Source of the DNA: Megachile rotundata
Taxonomy: Eukaryota > Arthropoda > Insecta > Hymenoptera > Megachilidae
Reading direction: 5' to 3'
DNA: 64,000 bases
Assembly: GCF_050947335.1 (NCBI RefSeq)
Contig: NW_027473584.1
Location: forward strand, 154,534 to 218,533
In this document: one piece after another, positions 12,433 through 26,955 of the stretch
How the letters are laid out: every line of letters begins with the position of its first letter
Numbering within the stretch: position 1 is the first letter of the stretch
Program-made: the position numbers and the translations under genes
The notes under the pieces: model-generated
The model's database searches: none
Seen by the model: only the letters and a program-made list of their open reading frames with translations
Told to the model about the DNA's origin: nothing

Positions 12433-15190
12433 TATGCTTATATGATCGATTGAACGACAATTTCTATACTTGTTACTCTTACTTTTATCAATCTAACTCA
12501 TATTATTAGCCATATTATGCTTATATGATCGATAGAACGACAATTGCTATACTTGTTACTCTTATTGTTATCAATCTAACTCATACAATTAGCCATATTA
12601 CGCTTATATGATCGATTGAACGAAGATTACTGTACTTATTACTCTTATTATTATCAATCTAACTCATATTATTAGCCATATTATGCTTATATGATCGATT
12701 GAACGACAATTACTATACTTATTACTCTTATTATTATCAATCTAACTCATATTATTAGCCATATTATGCTTATATGATCGATAGAACGACAATTACTATA
12801 CTTATTACTCTTATTAATATCAATCTAACTCATATTATTAGCCATATTATGCTTATATTATCGATAGAACGACAATTACTATACTTGTTACTCTTATTAT
12901 TATCAATCTAACTCATATTATTAGCCATATTATGCTTATATGATCGATTGAACGACAATTTCTATACTTGTTACTCTCATTATTATCAATCTAACTCATA
13001 TTATTAGCCATATTATGCTTATATGATCGATAGAACGACAATTACTATACTCATTACTCTTATTATTATCAATCTAACTCATATTATTAGCCATATTATG
13101 CTTATACTATCGATAGAACGACAATTAGTTTACTTGTTACTCTTACTATTATCAATCTAACTCATTTTATTGGCCATATTATGCTTATATGATCGATTGA
13201 ACGAGGATTACTGTACTTATTACTCTTATTATTACCAATCTAACTCATATTATTAGCCATATTATGCTTATATTATCGATAGAATGACAATTACTATACT
13301 TGTTACTCTTATAATTATCAATCTAACTCATATTATTAGCCATATTATGCTTATACTATCGATAGAACGACAATTACTATACTTGTTACTCTTATTATTA
13401 TCAATCTAACTCATAATATTGGCCATATTATGTGGATATGATCGATAGGACGACAATTACTATACCCATTACTCTTATTATTATCAATCTAACTCATATT
13501 ATTAGCCATATTAAGCTTATATGATCGATAGAACAACAATTACTATACTTATTACTCTTATTATTATCAATCTAACTCATATTATTACCCATATTATGTT
13601 TATATGATCGATAGAACGACAATTACTATACTTATTACTCTTATTAATGTCAATCTAACTCATATTATTGGCCATATTATGTGGATATGATCGATAGGAC
13701 GACAAGTACTATACTCATTACTCTTATTATTATCAATCTAACTCATATTATTAACCATATTATGCAGATATGATCGATAGAACGACAATTACTATACTTA
13801 TTACTCTTGCTGTTATCAATCTAACTCATATTATTAGCCATATTATGCTTATATGATCGATAGAAAGACAATTGCTATACTTATTGCTCTTACTATTGTC
13901 AAGCTAACTCATATTATTAGCCATATTATGCTTATATGATCGATTGAACGAAGATTACTGTACTTATTACACTTATTATTACCAATCTAACTCATATTAT
14001 TAGCCATATTATGCTTATATTATCGATAGAACGACATATACTGTGCTTGTTACTCATATTATTATCAATCTAACTCATATCATTCGCCATATTATGCTTA
14101 TATGATCGATTGAACGACAATTACTATACTTGTTACTCTTACTATTATCAATCTAACTCATATTATTAGCCATATTATGCTTATATGATCGATTGAACGA
14201 AGATTACTGTACTTATTACTCTTATTATTATGAATCTAACTCATATTATTAGCCATATTATGCTTATATGATCGATTGAACGACAATTACTATACTTGTT
14301 ACCCTTATTATTATCAATCTAACTCATATTATTAGCCATATTATGCTTATATGATCGATTGAACGACAATTTCTATACTTGTTACTCTCATTATTATCAA
14401 TCTAACTCATATTATTAGCCATATTATGCTTATATGATCGATAGAACGACAATTACTATACTTGTTACTCTTATTATTATCAATCTAACCCATATTATTA
14501 GCCATATTATGCTTAAGTGATCGATAGAGCGACAATTACTATACTTATTACTCTTATTATTATCAATCTAACTCATATTATTAGCCATATTATGCTTATA
14601 TGATCGATTGAACGACAATTACTACACTTATTCCTGTTACTATTATCAATCTAACTCATATTATTGGCCATATTATGCTTATATGATCGATAGAATGACA
14701 ATTACTATACATATTACTCTTACTTTTACCAATCTAACTCATATTATTAGACATATTATGCTCATATGATCGATTGAACGACAATTACTACACTTGTTAC
14801 TCTCATTATTATCAATCCAACTCGTATTATTAGCCATATTATGCTTATATTATCGATAGAACGACAATTGCTATACTTGTTACTCTTATTATTATCAATC
14901 TAACTCATATTATTAGCCATATCATGCTTATATGATCGATTGAACGAAGATTACTGTACTTATTACTCTTACTATTATCAATCTAACTCATATTATTAGC
15001 CATATTATGCTTATATGATCGATTGATCGACAATTAGTTTACATGTTACTCTTACTATTATCAATCTAACTCATATTATTGGCCATATTATGCTTATATG
15101 ATCGATTGAACGATGATTACCGTACTTATTACTCTTATTATTACCAATCTAACTCATATTATTAGCCACATTATGCTTATATGATCGATT
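12433..15190 (+). repeat. Second copy of the 1560-4317 segment
   Basis: Variant order follows 1560-4317 at an offset of 131 monomers, with a few private changes, such as TATGAATCTAAC near 14231, TTACCCTTATT near 14300, and TACATGTTACTC near 15043. At about 15,190 the match switches abruptly to the 40-monomer unit of 8225 onward. This is a clear recombination junction between two lineages. Confidence 0.78.
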
Positions 15191-18100
15191 GAACGACAAT
15201 TTCTATACTTGTTACTCTTACTTTTATCAATCTAACTCATATTATTAGCCATATTATGCTTATATGATCGATAGAACGACAATTGCTATACTTGTTACTC
15301 TTATTGTTATCAATCTAACTCATACTATTAGCCATATTACGCTTATATGATCGATTGAACGAAGATTACTGTACTTATTACTTTTATTATTATCAATCTA
15401 ACTCATATTATTAGCCATATTATGCTTATATGATCGATTGAACGACAATTACTATACTTATTACTCTTATTATTATCAATCTAACTCATATTATTAGCCA
15501 TATTATGCTTATATGATCGATAGAACGACAATTACTATACTTATTACTCTTATTAATGTCAATCTAACTCATATTATTGGCCATATTATGTGGATATGAT
15601 CGATAGGACGACAATTACTATACTCATTACTCTTATTATCATCCATCTAACTCATATTATTAGCCATATTATGCTTACATGATCGATAGAACGACAATTA
15701 CTATACTTATTACTCTTATTAATGTCAATCTAACTCATATTATTGGCCATATTATGTGGATATGATCGATAGGACGACAAGTACTATACTCATTACTCTT
15801 ATTATTATCAATCTAACTCATATTATTAACCATATTATGCAGACATGATCGATAGAACGACAATTACTATACTTATTACTCTTGCTGCTATCAATCTAAC
15901 TCATATTATTAGCCATATTATGCTTATATGATCGATAGAAAGACAATTGCTATACTTATTGCTCTTACTATTGTCAAGCTAACTCATATTATTAGCCATA
16001 TTATGCTTATATGATCGATTGAACGAAGATTACTGTACTTATTACACTTATTATTACCAATCTAACTCATATTATTAGCCATATTATGCTTATATTATCG
16101 ATAGAACGACATATACTATGCTTGTTACTCATATTATTATCTATCTAACTCATATCATTGGCCATATTATGCTTATATGATCGATTGAACGACAATTACT
16201 ATACTTGTTACTCTTACTATTATCAATCTAACTCATATTATTAGCCATATTATGCTTATATGATCGATTGAACGAAGATTACTGTACTTATTACTCTTAT
16301 TATTATCAATCTAACTCATATTATTAGCCATATTATGCTTATATGATCGATAGAACGACAATTACTATACTTGTTACTCTTATTATTATCAATCTAACCC
16401 ATATTATTAGCCATATTATGCTTAAGTGATCGATAGAGCGACAATTACTATACTTATTACTCTTATTATTATCAATCTAACTCATATTATTAGCCATATT
16501 ATGCTTATATGATCGATTGAACGACAATTACTACACTTATTCCTGTTACTATTATCAATCTAACTCATATTATTGGCCATATTATGCTTATATGATCGAT
16601 AGAATGACAATTACTATACTTATTACTCTTACTTTTACCAATCTAACTCATATTATTAGACATATTATGCTCATATGATCGATTGAACGACAATTACTGC
16701 ACTTGTTACTCTCATTATTATCAATCCAACTCGTATTATTAGCCATATTATGCTTATATTATCGATAGAACGACAATTGCTATACTTGTTACTCTTACTA
16801 TTATCAATCTAACTCATATTATTAGCCATATTATGCTTATATGATCGATTGATCGACAATTAGTTTACTTGTTACTCTTACTATTATCAATCTAACTCAT
16901 ATTATTGGCCATATTATGCTTATATGATCGATTGAACGATGATTACCGTACTTATTACTCTTATTATTACCAATCTAACTCATATTATTAGCCACATTAT
17001 GCTTATATGATCGATTGAACGACAATTTCTATACTTGTTACTCTCATTATTATCAATCTAATTCATATTATTAGCCATATTATGCTTATATGATCGATAG
17101 AACGACAATTACTGTACTCATTACTCTTATTATTACCAATCTAACTCATATTATTAGCCATATTATGCTTATACTATCGATAGAACGACAATTACTTTAC
17201 TTGTTACTCTTACTATTATCAATCTAACTCATATTATTGGCCATATTATGCTTATATGATCGATTAAACGAGGATTACTGTACTTACTACTCTTATTATT
17301 ACCAATCTAACTCATATTATTAGCCATATTATGCTTATATTATCGATAGAACGACAATTACTATACTTGTTACTCTTATTATTATCAATCTAACTCATAT
17401 TATTAGCCATATTATGCTTATATGACCGATTGAACGACAATTTCTAAACCTGTTACTTTAATTATTATCAATCTAACGCATATTATTAGCCATATTATGC
17501 TTATATGATCGATAGAATGACAATTACTATACTTATTACTCTTACTATTATCAATCTAACTCATATTATTAGCCATATTATGCTTATATGATCGATTGAA
17601 CGACAATTACTATACTTGTTACTCTCATTATTATCAATCTAGCTCATATTATTAGCCATATTATGCTTATATTATCGATAGAACGACAATTGCTATACTT
17701 GTTACTCTTATTATTATCAATCTAACTCATATTACTAGCCATATTATGCTTATACTATCGATAGAACGACAATTACTTTACTTGTTACTCTTACTATTAT
17801 CAATCTAACTCATATTATTGGCCATATTATGCTTATATGATCGATTGAACGAGGATTACTATACCTGTCACTCTTATTATTATCAATCTAACTCATATTA
17901 TTAGCCATATGATGCTTAAATTATCGATAGAACGACAATTGCTATACTTGTTACTCTTATTATTATCAATCTAACTCATATTATTAGCCATATTATGCTT
18001 ATATGATCGATTGAACGAAGATTACTGTACTTATTGCTCTTACTATTATCAATCTAACTCATATTATTAGCCATATTATGCTTATATGATCGATTGATCG

Positions 18101-18555
18101 ACAATTAGTTTACTTGTTACTCTTACTATTATCAATCTAACTCATATTATTGGCCATATTATGCTTATATGATCGATTGAACGATGATTACCGTACTTAT
18201 TACTCTTATTATTACCAATCTAACTCATATTATTAGCCACATTATGCTTATATTATCGATAGAACGACAATTACTATACTTGTTACTCTTATTATGACCA
18301 ATCTAATTCATATTATTAGCCATATTATGCTTAAATTATCGATAGAACGACAATTACTGTACTTGTTACTCTTATTATTATCAATCTAACTCATATTACT
18401 AGCCATATTATGCTTATATGATCGATTGAGCGACAATTCCTATACTTGTTACTCTCATTATTATCAATCTAACAGATATTATTAGCCATATTATGCTCAT
18501 ATGATCGATAGAACGACAATTACTATACTTACTACTCTTATTATTATCAATCTAA
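15190..18555 (+). repeat. 40-monomer HOR unit, tandem copy 1
   Basis: All markers of the unit at 8225-11580 recur here at exactly +6972 bp (84 monomers), for example ATTACGC at 15339 and ATGATGCTTAAATT at 17910, with almost no differences. The copy ends near 18,555, where it joins the next copy directly. Confidence 0.85.
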
Positions 18556-21500
18556 CTCATATTATTAGCCATATTATGCTTATATGATCGATAGAACGAC
18601 AATTGCTATACTTGTTACTCTTATTGTTATCAATCTAACTCATACTATTAGCCATATTACGCTTATATGATCGATTGAACGAAGATTACTGTACTTATTA
18701 CTTTTATTATTATCAATCTAACTCATATTATTAGCCATATTATGCTTATATGATCGATTGAACGACAATTACTATACTTATTACTCTTATTATTATCAAT
18801 CTAACTCATATTATTAGCCATATTATGCTTATATGATCGATAGAACGACAATTACTATACTTATTACTCTTATTAATGTCAATCTAACTCATATTATTGG
18901 CCATATTATGTGGATATGATCGATAGGACGACAATTACTATACTCATTACTCTTATTATCATCCATCTAACTCATATTATTAGCCATATTATGCTTACAT
19001 GATCGATAGAACGACAATTACTATACTTATTACTCTTATTAATGTCAATCTAACTCATATTATTGGCCATATTATGTGGATATGATCGATAGGACGACAA
19101 GTACTATACTCATTACTCTTATTATTATCAATCTAACTCATATTATTAACCATATTATGCAGACATGATCGATAGAACGACAATTACTATACTTATTACT
19201 CTTGCTGCTATCAATCTAACTCATATTATTAGCCATATTATGCTTATATGATCGATAGAAAGACAATTGCTATACTTATTGCTCTTACTATTGTCAAGCT
19301 AACTCATATTATTAGCCATATTATGCTTATATGATCGATTGAACGAAGATTACTGTACTTATTACACTTATTATTACCAATCTAACTCATATTATTAGCC
19401 ATATTATGCTTATATTATCGATAGAACGACATATACTATGCTTGTTACTCATATTATTATCTATCTAACTCATATCATTGGCCATATTATGCTTATATGA
19501 TCGATTGAACGACAATTACTATACTTGTTACTCTTACTATTATCAATCTAACTCATATTATTAGCCATATTATGCTTATATGATCGATTGAACGAAGATT
19601 ACTGTACTTATTACTCTTATTATTATCAATCTAACTCATATTATTAGCCATATTATGCTTATATGATCGATAGAACGACAATTACTATACTTGTTACTCT
19701 TATTATTATCAATCTAACCCATATTATTAGCCATATTATGCTTAAGTGATCGATAGAGCGACAATTACTATACTTATTACTCTTATTATTATCAATCTAA
19801 CTCATATTATTAGCCATATTATGCTTATATGATCGATTGAACGACAATTACTACACTTATTCCTGTTACTATTATCAATCTAACTCATATTATTGGCCAT
19901 ATTATGCTTATATGATCGATAGAATGACAATTACTATACTTATTACTCTTACTTTTACCAATCTAACTCATATTATTAGACATATTATGCTCATATGATC
20001 GATTGAACGACAATTACTGCACTTGTTACTCTCATTATTATCAATCCAACTCGTATTATTAGCCATATTATGCTTATATTATCGATAGAACGACAATTGC
20101 TATACTTGTTACTCTTACTATTATCAATCTAACTCATATTATTAGCCATATTATGCTTATATGATCGATTGATCGACAATTAGTTTACTTGTTACTCTTA
20201 CTATTATCAATCTAACTCATATTATTGGCCATATTATGCTTATATGATCGATTGAACGATGATTACCGTACTTATTACTCTTATTATTACCAATCTAACT
20301 CATATTATTAGCCACATTATGCTTATATGATCGATTGAACGACAATTTCTATACTTGTTACTCTCATTATTATCAATCTAATTCATATTATTAGCCATAT
20401 TATGCTTATATGATCGATAGAACGACAATTACTGTACTCATTACTCTTATTATTACCAATCTAACTCATATTATTAGCCATATTATGCTTATACTATCGA
20501 TAGAACGACAATTACTTTACTTGTTACTCTTACTATTATCAATCTAACTCATATTATTGGCCATATTATGCTTATATGATCGATTAAACGAGGATTACTG
20601 TACTTACTACTCTTATTATTACCAATCTAACTCATATTATTAGCCATATTATGCTTATATTATCGATAGAACGACAATTACTATACTTGTTACTCTTATT
20701 ATTATCAATCTAACTCATATTATTAGCCATATTATGCTTATATGACCGATTGAACGACAATTTCTAAACCTGTTACTTTAATTATTATCAATCTAACGCA
20801 TATTATTAGCCATATTATGCTTATATGATCGATAGAATGACAATTACTATACTTATTACTCTTACTATTATCAATCTAACTCATATTATTAGCCATATTA
20901 TGCTTATATGATCGATTGAACGACAATTACTATACTTGTTACTCTCATTATTATCAATCTAGCTCATATTATTAGCCATATTATGCTTATATTATCGATA
21001 GAACGACAATTGCTATACTTGTTACTCTTATTATTATCAATCTAACTCATATTACTAGCCATATTATGCTTATACTATCGATAGAACGACAATTACTTTA
21101 CTTGTTACTCTTACTATTATCAATCTAACTCATATTATTGGCCATATTATGCTTATATGATCGATTGAACGAGGATTACTATACCTGTCACTCTTATTAT
21201 TATCAATCTAACTCATATTATTAGCCATATGATGCTTAAATTATCGATAGAACGACAATTGCTATACTTGTTACTCTTATTATTATCAATCTAACTCATA
21301 TTATTAGCCATATTATGCTTATATGATCGATTGAACGAAGATTACTGTACTTATTGCTCTTACTATTATCAATCTAACTCATATTATTAGCCATATTATG
21401 CTTATATGATCGATTGATCGACAATTAGTTTACTTGTTACTCTTACTATTATCAATCTAACTCATATTATTGGCCATATTATGCTTATATGATCGATTGA

Positions 21501-21880
21501 ACGATGATTACCGTACTTATTACTCTTATTATTACCAATCTAACTCATATTATTAGCCACATTATGCTTATATTATCGATAGAACGACAATTACTATACT
21601 TGTTACTCTTATTATGACCAATCTAATTCATATTATTAGCCATATTATGCTTAAATTATCGATAGAACGACAATTACTGTACTTGTTACTCTTATTATTA
21701 TCAATCTAACTCATATTACTAGCCATATTATGCTTATATGATCGATTGAGCGACAATTCCTATACTTGTTACTCTCATTATTATCAATCTAACAGATATT
21801 ATTAGCCATATTATGCTCATATGATCGATAGAACGACAATTACTATACTTACTACTCTTATTATTATCAATCTAACTCAT
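18555..21880 (+). repeat. 40-monomer HOR unit, tandem copy 2
   Basis: This copy repeats the preceding 3320 bp (40 monomers): ATTACGC at 18659 and ATGATGCTTAAATT at 21230. Beyond about 21,880 it continues as the first copy does past 11,580, with ACTAGCTATATT, and then breaks away near 22,150. The near-absence of differences from tandem copy 1 points to a recent duplication. Confidence 0.85.
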
Positions 21881-22149
21881 ATTACTAGCTATATTATGCT
21901 TATATGATCGATTGAGCGACAATTCCTATACTTGTTACTCTCATTATTATCAATCTAACACATATTATTAGCCATATTATGCTTATATGATCGATAGAAC
22001 GACAATTACTATACTTATTATTCTTATTATTATCAATCTAACTCATATTACTAGCCATATTATGCTTATATGATCGATTGAACGACAATTTCTAAACCTG
22101 TTACTTTCATTATTATCAATCTAACTCATATTATTAGCCATATTATGCT

Positions 22150-25040
22150 TATATGATCGATTGAACGAAGATTACTGTACTCATTACTCTTATTATTACC
22201 AATCTAACTCATATTATTAGCCATATTATGCTTATACTATCGATAGAACGACAATTACTTTACTTGTTACTCTTACTATTATCAATCTAACTCATATTAT
22301 TGGCCATATTATGCTTATATGATCGATTAAACGAGGATTACTGTACTTACTACTCTTATTATTACCAATCTAACTCATATTATTAGCCATATTATGCTTA
22401 TATTATCGATAGAACGACAATTACTATACTTGTTACTCTTATTATTATCAATCTAACTCATATTATTAGCCATATTATGCTTATATGACCGATTGAACGA
22501 CAATTTCTAAACCTGTTACCTTAATTATTATCAATCTAACGCATATTATTAGCCATATTATGCTTATATGATCGATAGAATGACAATTACTATACTTATT
22601 ACTCTTACTATTATCAATCTAACTCATATTATTAGCCATATTATGCTTATATGATCGATTGAACGAAGATTACTGTACTTATTACTCTTATTAATATCAA
22701 TCTAACTCATATTATTGGCCATATTACGTGGATATGATCGATAGGACGACAATTACTATACTCATTACTCTTATTATTATCAATCTAACTCATATTATTA
22801 GCCATATTATGCTTATATGATCGATTGAACGACAATTACTATACTTGTTACTCTCATTATTATCAATCTAGCTCATATTATTAGCCATATTATGCTTATA
22901 TTATCGATAGAACGACAATTGCTATACTTGTTACTCTTATTATTATCAATCTAACTCATATTATTAGCCATATTATGCTTACATGATCAATTGAACGACA
23001 ATTTCTAAACCTGTTACTTTCATTGTTATAAATCTAACTCATATTATTAGCCATATTATGCTTATACTATCGATAGAACGACAATTACTTTACTTGTTAC
23101 TCTTACTATTATCAATCTAACTCATATTATTGGCCATATTATGCTTATATGATCGATTGAACGAGGATTACTATACCTGTCACTCTTATTATTATCAATC
23201 TAACTCATATTATTAGCCATATGATGCTTAAATTATCGATAGAACGACAATTACTGTACTTGTTACTCTTATTATTATCAATCTAACTCATATTACTAGC
23301 CATATTATGCTTATATGATCGATTGAGCGACAATTCCTATACTTGTTACTCTCATTATTATCAATCTAACACATATTATTAGCCATATTATGCTTATATG
23401 ATCGATAGAACGACAATTACTCTACTTATTACTCTTATTATTATCAATCTAACTCATATTATTAGCCATATTATTCTTATATGATCGATTGAACGACAAT
23501 TACTATACTTGTTACTCTTACTATTATCAATCTAACTCATATTATTAGCCATATTATGCTTATATGATTGATTGAACGACAATTTCTAATCCTGTTACTC
23601 TCATTATTATCAATCTAACTCATATTATTAGCCATATTATGCTTATATTATCGATAGAACGACAATTACTATACCTGTTACTCTTATTATTATCAATCTA
23701 ACTCATATTATTAGCCATATTATGCTTGTATGATCGATTGAACGACAATTTCTAAACCTGTTACTCTCATTATTATCAATCTAACTCATATTATTAGCCA
23801 TATTATGCTTATATGATCGATAGAATGACAATTACTATACTTATTGCTCTTACTATTGTCAAGCTAACTCATATTATTAGCCATATTATGCTTATATGAT
23901 CGATTGAACGAAGATTACTGTACTCATTACTCTTATTATTATCAATCTAACTCATATTATTAGCCATATTATGCTTATATGATCGATTGAACGACAATTA
24001 CTATACTTGTTACTCTTATTATTATCAATCTAACTCATATTATTAGCCATATTATGCTTATATGATCGATTGAACGACAATTTCTATACTTGTTACTCTC
24101 ATTATTATCAATCTAACTCATATTATTAGCCATAATATGCTTATATGATCGATTGAACGAAGGTTACTGTTCTTATTACTCTTATTATTACCAATCTAAC
24201 ACATATTATTAGCCATATTATGCTTATATTAACGATAGAACGACAATTACTATACTTGTTACTCTTATTATTATCAATCTAACTCATATTATTAGCCATA
24301 TTATGCTTATATGATCGATTGAACGACAATTTCTAAACCTGGTACTTTCATTATTATCAATCTAACTCATATTATTAGCCATATAATGCTTATATGATCG
24401 ATAGAACGACAATTGCTATACTTGTTACTCTTATTATTATCAATCTAACTCATATTATTAGCCATATTATGCTTAAATTATCGATAGAACGACAATTACT
24501 GTACTTGTTACTCTTATTATTATCAATCTAACTCATATTACTAGCCATATTATGCTTATATGATCGATTGAGCGACAATTCCTATACTTGTTACTCTCAT
24601 TATTATCAATCTAACACATATTATTAGCCATATTATGCTTATATGATCGATAGAACGACAATTACTATACTTATTATTCTTATTATTATCAATCTAACTC
24701 ATATTACTAGCCATATTATGCTTATATGATCGATTGAACGACAATTTCTAAACCTGTTACTTTCATTATTATCAATCTAACTCATATTATTAGCCATATT
24801 ATGCTTATACTATCGATAGAACGACAATTACTATACTTCTTACTCTTATTAATATCAATCTAACTCATATTATTGGCCATATTATGTGGATATGATCGAT
24901 AGGACGACAATTACTATACTCATTACTCTTATTATTATCCATCTAACTCATATTATTAGCCATATTATACTTATATGATCGATTCAACGAGGATTACTAT
25001 ACTTGTTACTCATATTATTATCAATCTAACTCATATTATT
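22150..25040 (+). repeat. Copy of the 4410-7100 segment with two extra monomers
   Basis: Variant order follows 4410-7100. CATATGATGCTTAAATT lies at 23222, 214 monomers from its partner. AAGGTTACTGTTC lies at 24160, 216 monomers from its partner. The two extra monomers sit near 23.49-23.57 kb (between TATTCTTATATG and TCTAATCCTG) and near 23.90-23.98 kb (after the GTCAAGCTAAC monomer). This shows gain or loss of single whole monomers between otherwise matching copies. Confidence 0.75.
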
Positions 25041-26300
25041 AGCCATATTATGCTTATACTATCGATAGAACGACAATTAGTTTACTTGTTACTCTTACTA
25101 TTATCAATCTAACTCATATTATTGGCCATATTATGCTTATATGATCGTTTGAACGAGGATTACTATACTTGTTACTCTTATTATTATCAATCTAACTCAT
25201 ATTATTAGCCATATTATGCTTATATGATCGATTGAACGACAATTTCTATACTTGTTACTCTCATTATTATCAATCTAACTCATATTATTAGCCATATTAT
25301 GCTTATATGATCGATAGAACGACAATTACTATACTCATTACTCTTATTATTATCAATCTAACTCATATTATTAGCCATATAATGCTTATACTATCGATAG
25401 AACGACAATTAGTTTACTTGTTACTCTTACTATTATCAATCTAACTCATATTATTGGCCATATTATGCTATATGATCGATTGAACGAGGATTACTATACT
25501 TGTTACTCTTATTATTATCAATCTAACTCATATTATTAGCCATATTATGCTTATATGATCGATTGAACGACAATTTCTATACTTGTTACTCTCATTATTA
25601 TCAATCTAACTCATATTATTAGCCATAATATGCTTATATGATCGATTGAACGAAGATTACTGTACTTATTACTCTTATTATTACCAATCTAACTCATATT
25701 ATTAGCCATATTATGCATATATTATCGATAGAACGACAATTACTATACTTGTTACTCTTATTATTATCAATCTAACTCATATTATTAGCCATATTATGCT
25801 TATATGATCGATTGAACGACAATTTCTATACTTGTTACTCTTACTTTTATCAATCTAACTCATATTATTAGCCATATTATGCTTATATGATCGATAGAAC
25901 GACAATTGCTATACTTGTTACTCTTATTGTTATCAATCTAACTCATACTATTAGCCATATTACGCTTATATGATCGATTGAACGAAGATTACTGTACTTA
26001 TTACTTTTATTATTATCAATCTAACTCATATTATTAGCCATATTATGCTTATATGATCGATTGAACGACAATTACTATACTTATTACTCTTATTATTATC
26101 AATCTAACTCATATTATTAGCCATATTATGCTTATATGATCGATAGAACGACAATTACTATACTTATTACTCTTATTAATATCAATCTAACTCATATTAT
26201 TGGCCATATTATGTGGATATGATCGATAGGACGACAATTACTATACTCATTACTCTTATTATCATCCATCTAACTCATATTATTAGCCATATTATGCTTA
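25040..26300 (+). repeat. Copy of about 7220-8700
   Basis: The block carries ACAATTAG, CATATAATGCTTATAC, the 82-bp TGCTATATG monomer (25466), ATGCATATATTATCG, and ATTACGC (25962), in the order of 7.2-8.7 kb at an offset of 212 monomers less one base. It departs near 26,330 into a mosaic of other variants. A further copy of its core occurs at 31.1-32.0 kb. Confidence 0.7.
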
Positions 26301-26955
26301 TATGATCGATAGAACGACAATTACTATACTTATTACTCTCATTATTATCAATCTAACTCATATTATTAGCCATAATATGCTTATATGATCGATTGAACGA
26401 AGATTACTGTACTTATTACTCTTATTATTACCAATCTAACTCATATTATTAGCCATATTATGCTTATATTATCGATAGAACGACAATTACTATACTTGTT
26501 ACTCTTATTATTATCAATCTAACTCATATTATTAGCCATATTATGCTTATATGATCGATTGAACGACAATTTCTATACTTGTTACTCTCATTATTATCAA
26601 TCTAACCCATATTATTAGCCATATTATGCTTAAGTGATCGATAGAGCGACAATTACTATACTTATTACTCTTATTATTATCAATCTAACTCATATTATTA
26701 CCCATATTATGTTTATATGATCGATAGAACGACAATTACTATACTTATTACTCTTATTAATGTCAATCTAACTCATATTATTGGCCATATTATGTGGATA
26801 TGATCGATAGGACGACAAGTACTATACTCATTACTCTTATTATTATCAATCTAACTCATATTATTAACCATATTATGCAGATATGATCGATAGAACGACA
26901 ATTACTATACTTATTACTCTTGCTGTTATCAATCTAACTCATATTATTAGCCATA

